Origin: UBA7672 sp964529555
GTDB lineage: Bacteria; Pseudomonadota; Alphaproteobacteria; Caulobacterales; Hyphomonadaceae
Length of the DNA stretch: 18,025 bases
NCBI GenBank assembly: GCA_964529555.1
Contig: CAZGWV010000068.1
Location: 1 to 18,025, forward strand
Reading direction: 5' to 3'
Part shown: one piece after another, positions 6,250 through 13,475 of the stretch
Layout of the letters: the number at the start of each line of letters is the position of its first letter
Numbering within the stretch: the first letter of the stretch is position 1
Notes under the pieces: generated by a model
The model's input: the letters and a program-made list of their open reading frames with translations, nothing else
Database searches by the model: none
Told to the model about the DNA's origin: nothing
Program-made: the position numbers and the translations under genes

Positions 6250-7254
6250 CTATTGCGCCGCCTGCGCCTGCAAACCCCAGACGCGGCGATGGAACGCCCA
6301 CGCCGTCGAAACGATCGTGTCGATATCTGAAAGTCGCGGCGTCCAGCCCAGTTCCGCACGCACCTTCGTGGTGTCCGAATAGAGCGCAACCGCATCCCCC
6401 GCCCGGCGCGGCGCGACGTCCGCCGGAACCGTCCGCCCCGTCGCCCGCTCGACCGCCTGCAGCACCTCCAGCACGGTGCACGCATTCCCCGACCCGAGAT
6501 TGAGCTGCAGACTCTTGCCCCCCGCCGCAATCCTGTCGGCCGCAAGGATATGCGCCTCGGCCAGATCCGTCACATGCACGAAGTCGCGGATGCATGTGCC
6601 GTCCGCCGTCGGATAATCCGTGCCGAATAGCTTCATCGGCCCGCCCAGACCGACGGCCGCCTTCAACGCATTGGGGATCAGATGCGATTCCGGGTCGTGC
6701 TCCTCGCCGATCTCGCCATCGGGATCGGCCCCCGCCGCATTGAAATATCTCAGCGCCGCGACGTTGAGCCCGTGCGCGCGGCCGATATCCTCCAGCATCT
6801 GCTCGGTCATCAGTTTCGAGCGCCCATAGGTCGACACCGGGCGCTTCGCCAGATCCTCCGTCAGCGGCAACCGCTCGGGATCGCCATAGATCGCGCACGT
6901 CGAAGAGAAGACGAGATTGCTGACGCCCTCCTCCAGCATCACCCGCACGAGGTTCAGCGTACCGGCGACATTGTTGTCGTAGAAATGCGCCGGATCGCGC
7001 TCGCCCTCGCCCACCTCGATGCGCGCCGCGAACTGCATCACCGCATCGGGCTTGTGTTCGCGAATAGCCGCGCGCAGCGCCTGCGCATCGCGCACATCGC
7101 CTTTCACCAGCGGGCCCCATCGCACCGCATGTTCGTGCCCCGAAGTCAGGTCGTCGAACACGACGGGCTCGCGTCCGGCCAGGCGGAGCGCCTTGGCCGC
7201 GTGCGAACCGATATAGCCGGCCCCGCCACAGATCAGAATACGTTTCAGCGTCAT
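6250..7254 (-). CDS. galE: UDP-glucose 4-epimerase
   Basis: A 334-residue NAD-dependent extended SDR interconverting UDP-glucose and UDP-galactose, usual length for the family. It starts MTLKRILICGGAGYIGSH with the GxxGxxG motif at G10, G13 and G16. Catalytic residues are visible: S118/T119 in VFSSTCAIYGDP, and Y143 with K147 in VSTYGRSK. NAAGADPDGEIGE and HLIPNAL give the substrate region, and DGTCIRDFVHVTDLA is the hallmark GalE segment. Start 7254 puts the Rossmann motif at its normal place; an open frame runs 33 codons further upstream without family similarity. The gene is transcribed away from cysQ across a 129 bp divergent region and possibly together with the CHAP lipoprotein. It supplies UDP-galactose for envelope polysaccharides or feeds galactose use. 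Whether it serves the sugar locus further right is not shown. Confidence 0.95.
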   Translation of the reverse strand: MTLKRILICGGAGYIGSHAAKALRLAGREPVVFDDLTSGHEHAVRWGPLVKGDVRDAQALRAAIREHKPDAVMQFAARIEVGEGERDPAHFYDNNVAGTLNLVRVMLEEGVSNLVFSSTCAIYGDPERLPLTEDLAKRPVSTYGRSKLMTEQMLEDIGRAHGLNVAALRYFNAAGADPDGEIGEEHDPESHLIPNALKAAVGLGGPMKLFGTDYPTADGTCIRDFVHVTDLAEAHILAADRIAAGGKSLQLNLGSGNACTVLEVLQAVERATGRTVPADVAPRRAGDAVALYSDTTKVRAELGWTPRLSDIDTIVSTAWAFHRRVWGLQAQAAQ

Positions 7255-7330
7255 CAGGTGTCTCTTCGGCGCCTCGTAACAGGGGCATGGCATGCAAGGC
7301 ATGGGCTGCCCAGCCCCCCGCCTGCATCTT

Positions 7331-7354
7331 CGTGCATCATGGTTGACATGCACG
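7331..7354. promoter_or_regulatory. Inverted repeat over a -35 box in the galE-cysQ divergent region
   Basis: CGTGCAT (7331-7337) and ATGCACG (7348-7354) are perfect inverted arms 10 bases apart. The right arm overlaps a consensus TTGACA at 7343-7348 pointing toward cysQ. No convincing -10 follows at 17 bases (GATGGC). The arrangement looks like a regulator site in a shared promoter region; no regulator is identified. Confidence 0.35.
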
Positions 7355-7383
7355 GGCGGGACCGCGATGGCTCCATCGGTTTT

Positions 7384-8214
7384 ATGGTAAAGTCGATGAG
7401 CTTCTCTCTCCCCATCCCCACCGCCTCCGAGCGCGACAAGCTGGCCCGCCTGTTCGGCCAGATCGCGTCGGATGCCGGCGTGCGCGTCATGGAAGTCTAC
7501 GAAACCGCCTTCGAAACCCGCACCAAGGCGGATTACAGCCCGGTATCGGACGCCGACGAACGCGCCGAGGAAATCATCCTCGCCCGCCTAGAACAGGAAC
7601 TCCCCGGCGTCCCCGTCCTCGCCGAGGAACGCGCCTCCCGCGAGGGCGTCGGCGACCGGGTATGGGACGCCTTCATCCTGGTCGATCCGGTCGACGGCAC
7701 GCGGGAGTTCGTCCAGCGCAAGGGCGACTTCACGGTTAACATCGCCCTCATCTGCGGCAGCCAGCCCGTCGCCGGCGCCGTCTACGCGCCCGCGCGCCGC
7801 GAAATGTATATCGGCGGCGCGACAACCGAACTCACCGACGGCTTCATTCCCGGCGCCACGCTGGGGCAAGGCCGCAGGCTGTTCACGCGCGCCTATCCGC
7901 CCGAAGGCCTCACCGCCATCACGTCCGCCTCGCACCTCGACGAACGCACCAGGGCATTCCTCGCCGAACGCCGGATCGCCGGCCAGACCGCCATCGGCTC
8001 GTCGCTGAAATTCTGCTGGGTCGCAGCCGGCAAGGCCGACATCTACCCGCGCTGGGGCCCCACGATGGAGTGGGACACCGCCGCCGGCCACGCCGTGCTC
8101 TGCGGCGCAGGCGGCACGATGATCCGCCCCGACGGCTCGCCCTTCGTCTACGGCAAGGGCGCCGAAGGCTTCCGTAATGGCCCCTTCGTCGCCTGGGGCC
8201 GCGAGCCGGTATAG
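7384..8214 (+). CDS. cysQ: 3'(2'),5'-bisphosphate nucleotidase (CysQ-like, inositol monophosphatase fold)
   Basis: A Mg-dependent phosphatase of the IMPase/FIG superfamily, about 276 residues. Metal-binding motifs are in order: EE at 81-82 (VLAEERAS), DPVDGT at 101-106 (FILVDPVDGTREF), and WDTAAGHAVL near residue 227. The DPxDGT followed by REF is typical of CysQ, which removes the 3'-phosphate of PAP, a by-product of sulfate assimilation and sulfotransfer. Without an adjacent cysteine operon, a sugar-phosphate substrate such as histidinol phosphate or inositol phosphate is a possible alternative. ATG 7384 and ATG 7396 are both possible starts; neither has a clear ribosome binding site. The frame is open far upstream, but that part lies antisense to galE. 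DUF3297 follows after 51 bp on the same strand. Confidence 0.88.
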   Translation: MVKSMSFSLPIPTASERDKLARLFGQIASDAGVRVMEVYETAFETRTKADYSPVSDADERAEEIILARLEQELPGVPVLAEERASREGVGDRVWDAFILVDPVDGTREFVQRKGDFTVNIALICGSQPVAGAVYAPARREMYIGGATTELTDGFIPGATLGQGRRLFTRAYPPEGLTAITSASHLDERTRAFLAERRIAGQTAIGSSLKFCWVAAGKADIYPRWGPTMEWDTAAGHAVLCGAGGTMIRPDGSPFVYGKGAEGFRNGPFVAWGREPV

Positions 8215-8265
8215 ACGTGTCCCCCAAGCTGGGGCACACCGCGCTCAGCAGAGACGAGCATCCCA

Positions 8266-8511
8266 ATGACCGACACACTTCCCGACCGCCTCAGCCAGGA
8301 CCCGAAGAGCCCCTACCACGACAAGGAGCTTCTCGAACGCGGCATCGGCATCCGCTTCAACGGCGGCGAGAAAACCAATGTCTGGGAATACTGCGTCAGC
8401 GAAGGCTGGATCCGCGTCGTCGCCGGCGCCGCCCTCGATCGCAAGGGCCAGCCGATGACCATGAAGCTGACCGGCAAGGTCGAGCCCTATTTCGAGAAGC
8501 CGGCCGAGTAG
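8266..8511 (+). CDS. DUF3297 family small protein
   Basis: An 81-residue cytosolic protein, close to the full length of the DUF3297 family as I remember it. Conserved stretches are RLSQDPKSP (8-16), ERGIGIRFNGGEKTNVWEYC (24-43), EGWIRVVAGAALDRKGQP (46-63) and KLTGKVEPYFE near the end. The function of the family is not known to me. The start has no strong Shine-Dalgarno but the length and N-terminus MTDTLPDRLS fit the family. It is followed nine bases later by palindromic element A, which separates it from the convergent GH43 gene. Confidence 0.85.
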   Translation: MTDTLPDRLSQDPKSPYHDKELLERGIGIRFNGGEKTNVWEYCVSEGWIRVVAGAALDRKGQPMTMKLTGKVEPYFEKPAE

Positions 8512-8520
8512 GCGCGCGCT

Positions 8521-8641
8521 GAACACATCCTTCGAGACGATCGCTCAGGATGAGGCCGGTGGGCGCTGATCTGTTTCAACAACAACAGGCCTCATCCTGA
8601 GGGATCGCCGCCGAGCGGCGATCGTCTCGAAGGACGTGTTC
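8521..8641. repeat. Palindromic element A between convergent genes
   Basis: A 121-bp dyad. The outer arms 8521-8544 and 8618-8641 are inverted copies with one mismatch. Inner arms TCAGGATGAGGCC (8545-8557) and GGCCTCATCCTGA (8588-8600) pair perfectly. The right half also holds its own hairpin, GATCGCCGC and GCGGCGATC with a three-base loop (8603-8623). It fills the space between the stops of DUF3297 and GH43 and could act as a two-way terminator. It shares its central block GAGGCCGGTGGGCG and flanking sequence with element B (14638-14748). Confidence 0.85.
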
Positions 8642-8645
8642 GGAA

Positions 8646-10283
8646 CTACAACGCCCGATATCCCACACGTCTCACCCACGCCGCCCCGCTCCCCACACAA
8701 TAAACCGCCGGCCGCAGACTCAAAAAATCCCAAGCCGTATTGTGGTTGTACCCCGACGTCTCGAACCGCACGCCATACTGCGTCCACGCGCGCCCCGGCG
8801 TGCGTGTCCAGCACGTCACGATATGCCGGTCATTCTGCACCCTGATCTGCAACCGCTTCCCGAAATCCACTGGCGCAGCCCCGCGCCGCTGCGTGCCCAC
8901 ACGATGCATCACCAGCCCACGCTCCGAGAACCCGAGCCCGCAATAAAGCTTCGGCGAATAGAACAGCAGCACACCCGCCTCAGCCTCGCCCTCCAACTCG
9001 ATATCCGCCTCGATCTCATAGCCAAGATCGCCGCAGATAAACGTCAGCGGCCGACTATCGGTCGGAGACACTCCCGACCCACGCAACACCAGCCCTTCGC
9101 CGTCACGCGAGACACGCCCCGCCTCGCCAGCAGCCGGTGCATGAAACGCCCAGTGCACGCCCATGCGATCCGTCGCAAAATCATCCGACAGCGCCATGCC
9201 ATGCGCCGCGCCATCAACATTCACCGGCTTCTTCAGCGGCCTCGACAAATCCCCGCCGGTCGGCCTGAACCAGCCATCCTTCGTCCACTCCACCGGGTCG
9301 AGCAGGCACTGCCGTCCCAGCGTCCAGAACCCGTTCTCATAGCCGTGATAGACCATCCACCAGCCGCCGCCCGGCCCCTCGAACAACGTCGCATGCCCGC
9401 GCGACCACCACTTCTCGCGCGACGACCACGTCCGCACGATGGGATTCTCGGGATCATGCTCCCACGGCCCATGGATCGACCGCGACCGCGCAACGATCAC
9501 CATATGCCCCGTCGGCGGCCCCGCCGTGCCGCCCACCGCCGTGATCAGGTAGAACCACTCTCCGCGCCGCAGGATTTTCGGACCCTCCGGTGCAAACCCT
9601 TCCACCACCCATTCATTCGGATAGCGCCACGGATCATGGACATGCTCGACCTCGCCCACGGTCGACAGCCCATCGTCGCTCAGCCGCACACGATCCCCGC
9701 CCGACAGGAACAGCCAGCGCGATCCATCCTCGCCCACCGCATGGCCCGGATCGATGTGACGCGGCAGGTCGAGATCGATGGGCTCGCTCCACGGCCCTTC
9801 AGGCCGCTCCGCATGGATCACATAGATTGAACGCTTGTTCGGAAAGCGCGCCGGTATGTAGAGGAAGTAGCGACCGCCATGCAGCGTCAGCTCCGGCGCC
9901 CATACCGACCCGATATTCGTCTTCAAGGCTGCAGTGAGCGGCGTCCAGTTCACCAGGTCGCGGCTCTCCCAGATCACCAGACCCGGATAGGATTCGAAGG
10001 ATGAGAACGTCATCAGCCAGCGATCCCCGTCGCGCAGGATCGTCGGATCGGGATGATCGCCCGACAGGATGGGGTTGAGGAACGTCCCATCCCCATTGTC
10101 GGCGCGCCGCTGGTTCTCGATCCCGCGCCGCCATTTCAGGTGCGCCCAGTCGAGCCCCGCCGGAGAAATCTCCCCCTCCCGGCGCGATAACGACGACACC
10201 GGCGCGGGCCCGGCCGCGCATCCTCCCGCCACACCCAGCGCAGGCAAAGACGCGAGGACAATCCGGCGGGTCATGTCCGGCAT
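8646..10283 (-). CDS. GH43 family glycoside hydrolase, lipoprotein (arabinanase or xylosidase-like)
   Basis: A 545-residue exported glycosidase. The N-terminus MPDMTRRIVLASLPALGVAG ends in GGC with C22 as a likely lipidation site; the RR pair also suggests Tat export. The GH43 five-bladed propeller (about 66-380) shows all three catalytic acids: D79 in GDHPDPTILRDGD (base), D178 in HIDPGHAVGEDG (pKa modulator) and E233 in APEGPKI (acid). WAPE at 128-131 is another family landmark. The C-terminal part (about 395-545) is a beta-sandwich domain like the GH43 C-terminal or DUF1349 type (FYSPKLYCGLGFS and RVQNDRHIVTCW). The family removes arabinose or xylose from plant polysaccharides, but substrate cannot be set from sequence. 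GGGAGGA at 10288-10294 lies four bases before ATG 10283, which supports this start. It diverges from the LacI regulator, and a predicted operator overlaps its -35 box, so induction by uronate breakdown is likely. Confidence 0.93.
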   Translation of the reverse strand: MPDMTRRIVLASLPALGVAGGCAAGPAPVSSLSRREGEISPAGLDWAHLKWRRGIENQRRADNGDGTFLNPILSGDHPDPTILRDGDRWLMTFSSFESYPGLVIWESRDLVNWTPLTAALKTNIGSVWAPELTLHGGRYFLYIPARFPNKRSIYVIHAERPEGPWSEPIDLDLPRHIDPGHAVGEDGSRWLFLSGGDRVRLSDDGLSTVGEVEHVHDPWRYPNEWVVEGFAPEGPKILRRGEWFYLITAVGGTAGPPTGHMVIVARSRSIHGPWEHDPENPIVRTWSSREKWWSRGHATLFEGPGGGWWMVYHGYENGFWTLGRQCLLDPVEWTKDGWFRPTGGDLSRPLKKPVNVDGAAHGMALSDDFATDRMGVHWAFHAPAAGEAGRVSRDGEGLVLRGSGVSPTDSRPLTFICGDLGYEIEADIELEGEAEAGVLLFYSPKLYCGLGFSERGLVMHRVGTQRRGAAPVDFGKRLQIRVQNDRHIVTCWTRTPGRAWTQYGVRFETSGYNHNTAWDFLSLRPAVYCVGSGAAWVRRVGYRAL

Positions 10284-10287
10284 CGAA

Positions 10288-10294
10288 TCCTCCC
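10288..10294 (-). promoter_or_regulatory. Ribosome binding site deciding the GH43 start
   Basis: GGGAGGA on the minus strand, four bases before ATG 10283 and 13 before the alternative ATG 10274. It favours the longer signal sequence. Confidence 0.6.
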
Positions 10295-10342
10295 AGAACC
10301 GGCCTGTCGCCGGCCATGTATCCGACAAGACGATTTCCCTTG

Positions 10343-10358
10343 TTGTTACCGGTGTCAA
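10343..10358. promoter_or_regulatory. Predicted LacI-family operator in the GH43/regulator intergenic region
   Basis: TTGTTACCGGTGTCAA is a dyad around ACCGGT with TTG and CAA outer arms and a central CG, the usual form of LacI-family operators. Read on the minus strand its first six bases, TTGACA (10358-10353), are also a consensus -35 box for the GH43 gene with a weak -10 (AATCGT) 17 bases on, so a bound repressor would block it. The reverse complement matches the site at 11589-11604 in 12 of 16 positions, including ten in a row. Confidence 0.65.
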
Positions 10359-10448
10359 TGCGTGGCAGAGCAAATCATCGGTTGTCCAAACGACCTCCGG
10401 CCGCCGTCCGGCTTGACGGCTTGTCGGGCGCGCGCGCAAGCATGGGAC

Positions 10449-11534
10449 ATGAAGAAGACAATGACGCCCGGCTCAACGGACAAACCGTCCATTCCCGCAA
10501 TGGAGCCGCGCCGACGCCCGACCATCAACGACGTCGCGCGCCTTGCGAATGTGTCGAAGAAGACGGTCTCGCGCGTCATCAACCAGAGCCCGTTCGTCAA
10601 CAAGGATACGCGCGAGCGCATAGAGGCCGTGATCAAGGAACTGGGCTATGCGCCCGACCCGGTCGCGCGCGGCCTCGCCTCGCGGCGCTCCTATCTGGTC
10701 GGCCTCATCTACGACAACCCCAACCCCCAGCATGTCATCGACACGCAGCAGGGCATCCTCGACATCATTCGCGGCTCGGGCCTCGAACTCGTGGTCCACC
10801 CGTGCAATCGCCGCGACAAGGATTTCCTTGCAGGCGTGCGCGGCTTCATCGACCGCCAGAAACTTGCCGGCGTGATCCTGCCTTCATCCGTCTCCGAAGA
10901 CGAAGACCTCATCGCCGTGCTGCGCGCGTCTGACACGCCTTATGTCCGCATCGCCTCCGTGCTGCTCGATGAACCGGAGAACTCCATCGTCACCAACGAC
11001 CGTGAAGGCGCGCGCCAGGCCGCAGAACATCTCGCGGGCCTCGGCCACAAGGTCATCGCCCATGTCTCGGGCCCCGACACATTCCGCTCCTCGCACGAAC
11101 GCCGCGCCGGCTTCATCGACGGACTGAAGGCCGCCGGCCTGCAGCTCGAGAAGAAGCTCGACCTGCGCGCCGCCTACACTTTCCAGTCGGGCGTCGAGGC
11201 GGGCCGCCGCCTGATGGCGAACAAGACCAAGCCCACCGCCGTGTTCTGCGGCAATGACGAGATGGCCGCCGGCGTCTGCCAGGCGGTGCGCGAGACCGGG
11301 CTCGACATCGGCAAGGACGTATCCGTCGTCGGCTTCGACGACAGCCCGCTCGCCTCGCGCCTCTGGCCCGCGCTCACCACGGTTCTGCTGCCGATCCGCT
11401 CCACCGGGCGCATGGCGTCCGTGCGGCTCATCGGCGAGCGACTTACCAAGGAACCGCTGGAAGACGACGATCTGGGCGAAGTCCATCCGCGTCTCGTCGT
11501 GCGGGCCTCCAGCGGGCCCGTGGCAAAGGGCTGA
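10449..11534 (+). CDS. LacI/GalR family transcriptional regulator of the uronate locus
   Basis: A 361-residue repressor-type protein. The helix-turn-helix is at residues 24-70: PTINDVARLANVSKKTVSRVIN, then the hinge region ELGYAPDPVARGLASRRS. The rest is a periplasmic-binding-protein-like sensor domain with LVGLIYDNPNPQHV, FCGNDEMAAGV and VVGFDDSPLASRLWPALTTV, the standard landmarks of the family. The neighbours (GH43 divergent, kduI-kduD-kdgK downstream) indicate a local regulator of pectin or other uronic polysaccharide use, whose inducer may be 2-keto-3-deoxygluconate or a precursor; that is inference. Starts at 10449, 10461 and 10501 are all possible and differ only in a tail before the HTH; 10501 would give the more usual length. 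An extra 29 codons upstream to 10362 would run through the promoter region. A putative operator lies at 10343-10358, so autoregulation is plausible. Confidence 0.93.
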   Translation: MKKTMTPGSTDKPSIPAMEPRRRPTINDVARLANVSKKTVSRVINQSPFVNKDTRERIEAVIKELGYAPDPVARGLASRRSYLVGLIYDNPNPQHVIDTQQGILDIIRGSGLELVVHPCNRRDKDFLAGVRGFIDRQKLAGVILPSSVSEDEDLIAVLRASDTPYVRIASVLLDEPENSIVTNDREGARQAAEHLAGLGHKVIAHVSGPDTFRSSHERRAGFIDGLKAAGLQLEKKLDLRAAYTFQSGVEAGRRLMANKTKPTAVFCGNDEMAAGVCQAVRETGLDIGKDVSVVGFDDSPLASRLWPALTTVLLPIRSTGRMASVRLIGERLTKEPLEDDDLGEVHPRLVVRASSGPVAKG

Positions 11535-11561
11535 AAACATAACGCCGAACCCCGCAGGGGC

Positions 11562-11590
11562 TTGACCGCCCCCCTACTTCGCCTGTCTAT
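11562..11590 (+). promoter_or_regulatory. Candidate kduI promoter
   Basis: TTGACC (11562-11567) as -35 and a weak -10 GTCTAT (11585-11590) with a 17-base spacer. The predicted operator at 11589-11604 would overlap the start site. Confidence 0.4.
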
Positions 11591-11604
11591 GACACCGGTT
11601 TCCA
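11589..11604. promoter_or_regulatory. Predicted LacI-family operator upstream of kduI
   Basis: ATGACACCGGTTTCCA, centred on ACCGGT, 62 bases before the kduI start. It shares TGACACCGGT with the reverse complement of the 10343-10358 site and would sit over the start of transcription, a position fit for repression. Confidence 0.6.
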
Positions 11605-11665
11605 GACGCGCTCGCCCGGCGCGCCAGACGGCACAGAGAGACTGCGTTCCAAGGGAGGAACAACA

Positions 11666-12514
11666 ATGTTCGAGAAGACCTATCACGCCACCCACCCGGA
11701 CATGATGGACGGCGCCAGCAATGACGATCTGCGCAACCGCTATCTGATCTCCGGCCTGTTTCAGCCTGATAAAGTCACGCTCAACTACTGCCACAACGAG
11801 CGCATGGTCGTCGGCGGCGCAGCGCCCCTCGCGCAAGCTATCGAACTCCCCGCGCAGACCGAACCGGCATCCGCGAAGGGCAAGCCCTTCCTCGAGCGCC
11901 GCGAGGTCGGCGCCATCAACATCGGCGACGGCCCCGGTACGATCGAGGTCGACGGCGTCTCCCACGACCTCGCCCAGCGCGACGGCCTCTATATCCCGAT
12001 GGGCTCGGAAAAAATCATCTTCAAATCGAAGGACGCATCGAAGCCCGCGCGCTTCTATCTCGTCTCGACGCCCGCCCACACGCGCTACGAAGCCGCCAAG
12101 ATCTCCATCGAGACCGCAGTGCCGCTGGAACGCGGCGCGCCCGAAACCTCGAACGAACGCACGATCTACCAGTTCGTCGTGCCCGCGAAGGTCAAGTCGT
12201 GCCAGCTCCTGCTCGGCATGACGATCCTCAAGCAAGGCAGCGTGTGGAACACGATGCCGCCGCACCTGCACGACCGCCGTTCGGAAGTGTATCTCTATTT
12301 CGGTCTCGGCCCCAATGACCGCGTCTTCCACTTCATGGGCGAGCCCGAAGACAGCCGCTCCATCGTGATGGCGAACGAGGAAGCCGTCATGTCTCCCCCC
12401 TGGTCGATCCACATGGGCGCAGGCACCGCTGCCTACACCTTCATCTGGGCCATGGGCGGCGAAAACCTCGACTATACCGACATGAACCAACTCGATATCT
12501 GCCAGCTGAAGTAA
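11666..12514 (+). CDS. kduI: 5-dehydro-4-deoxy-D-glucuronate isomerase
   Basis: Cytosolic zinc-dependent isomerase converting 5-keto-4-deoxyuronate, made from unsaturated uronates released by pectin or related lyases, to 2,5-diketo-3-deoxygluconate. The 282-residue length fits KduI. The cupin zinc ligands are all present: H200, H202 and E207 in PPHLHDRRSEVYLYF, and H249 in WSIHMGAGT. They are each four positions later than the four ligands I recall for the E. coli enzyme. The N-terminal half has YLISGLFQPDKV and the C-terminus WAMGGENLDYTDMNQLDI, both typical. GGGAGGA about seven bases before the ATG is a strong ribosome binding site. It heads the kduI-kduD-kdgK series, is separated from kduD by repeat element C, and is preceded by a predicted LacI operator. 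Confidence 0.97.
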   Translation: MFEKTYHATHPDMMDGASNDDLRNRYLISGLFQPDKVTLNYCHNERMVVGGAAPLAQAIELPAQTEPASAKGKPFLERREVGAINIGDGPGTIEVDGVSHDLAQRDGLYIPMGSEKIIFKSKDASKPARFYLVSTPAHTRYEAAKISIETAVPLERGAPETSNERTIYQFVVPAKVKSCQLLLGMTILKQGSVWNTMPPHLHDRRSEVYLYFGLGPNDRVFHFMGEPEDSRSIVMANEEAVMSPPWSIHMGAGTAAYTFIWAMGGENLDYTDMNQLDICQLK

Positions 12515-12550
12515 GGATGAATTTGGTGAGCACAGACAATGCAACGCTCA

Positions 12551-12684
12551 CCCTCCCCCTCCTCGTGGGGAGGAGGCAGGAGGTGGGGGGCGGCGCAACG
12601 TTTCGAGACGCCAGCTATTCACCCGCACCTCGCCCGCTGAACCGCCCCCCTCACCCTACCCTCTCCCCACAAGGGGGAGAGGCG
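12551..12684. repeat. Palindromic element C between kduI and kduD
   Basis: A left arm (12551-12592, CCCTCCCC...GTGGGGGGCG) and a right arm (12641-12684) form an imperfect dyad with small indels around a 48-base centre. Bases 12641-12682 are identical over 42 positions to 17546-17587 in element D. Similar CTCTCCCC/GGGGAGAG palindromes are common between genes in alphaproteobacteria. It sits inside the kdu operon and could attenuate transcription or stabilise the upstream mRNA. Confidence 0.8.
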
Positions 12685-12716
12685 CGCTACTCTCCGATAC
12701 TTGAGATGAGGCCAGC

Positions 12717-13475
12717 ATGACCTCCCCCTTCTCCCTCTCCGGTCGCGTGGCCATCGTCACCGGCGCCAACACCGGCATCGGACAGGCCATCGCCGTCTCG
12801 CTCGCTGAGGCCGGCGCAGACATCGCCGCCGTCGGCCGCACGGCGCCCACCGAGACGGCCGAGACAGTCAAAGCCGCCGGCCGCCGCTTCATCTCGATCT
12901 CCGCCGACCTCTCCACCATCGAGCCGGTCAGCCGCATCATCGCCGAAACAACCAGCGCCCTCGGCCGCGCCGACATTCTCGTCAACAATGCCGGCATCAT
13001 CCGCCGCGCCGACGCCGTCGACTTCACCGAAGAAGACTGGGACGCAGTGATCGACACCAACCTCAAATCCGTCTTCTTCCTCAGCCAGGCATTCGCGAAG
13101 CACTGCTTCGCGCAGAACCAGAAAGGCAAGATCGTCCAGATCGCCTCGCTGCTCTCCTTCCAGGGCGGCATCCGCGTGCCGAGCTACGCCGCCGCCAAGA
13201 GCGGCCTTGCCGGCATCACGCGCGCGATGGCCAACGAGTGGGCTGCGAAAGGCGTCAACGTGAACGCCATCGCCCCCGGCTATATCGAGACCAACAACAC
13301 CGAAGCCCTGCGCGCCGACCCGCAGCGCAACCGCGACATCCTCGCGCGCATCCCCGCCGGCCGCTGGGGCGACCCGCGCGACATCGGCGGCGCGGCGGCC
13401 TTCCTCGCCTCGCCCGCTGCTGACTATATTCACGGCGCGATCATTCCCGTGGATGGAGGCTGGCTCGCACGATGA
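12717..13475 (+). CDS. kduD: 2-dehydro-3-deoxy-D-gluconate 5-dehydrogenase
   Basis: A classical short-chain dehydrogenase of 252 residues that reduces 2,5-diketo-3-deoxygluconate to 2-keto-3-deoxygluconate. The cofactor motif is TGANTGIG (15-22), followed by NNAG (90-93), and the catalytic set S144, Y157 and K161 (IASLLSFQGG...SYAAAKSG). The stretch GGIRVPSYAAAKSG and the end NAIAPGYIETNNTEALR...RIPAGRWGDP are close to what is typical of KduD, and the position after kduI supports the call over a generic SDR. Its stop overlaps the start of kdgK by four bases (ATGA at 13472), so the two are translationally coupled. An upstream promoter is not evident; element C lies in the 202-base gap after kduI. 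Confidence 0.93.
   Translation: MTSPFSLSGRVAIVTGANTGIGQAIAVSLAEAGADIAAVGRTAPTETAETVKAAGRRFISISADLSTIEPVSRIIAETTSALGRADILVNNAGIIRRADAVDFTEEDWDAVIDTNLKSVFFLSQAFAKHCFAQNQKGKIVQIASLLSFQGGIRVPSYAAAKSGLAGITRAMANEWAAKGVNVNAIAPGYIETNNTEALRADPQRNRDILARIPAGRWGDPRDIGGAAAFLASPAADYIHGAIIPVDGGWLAR

Noticed and set aside
6179..7327. Upstream extension of the CHAP reading frame to 598 codons
   Set aside because: The extra part runs through galE in another frame; the lipoprotein signal at 6178 marks the true start.
6682..7383. Upstream extension of the CysQ frame antisense to galE
   Set aside because: The added 234 codons lie antisense to a clear galE and have no phosphatase similarity.
8742..9830. Plus-strand open frame of 362 codons opposite GH43
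   Set aside because: It is rich in Arg, Pro and His, as expected from the complement of a high-GC gene. GH43 on the minus strand has all its catalytic residues.
11174..12544. Minus-strand open frame of 456 codons opposite the LacI gene and kduI
   Set aside because: It overlaps two certain genes and shows no domain.
12517..12720. Small open frame after kduI
   Set aside because: It is made almost entirely of palindromic element C and has no start signal of note.
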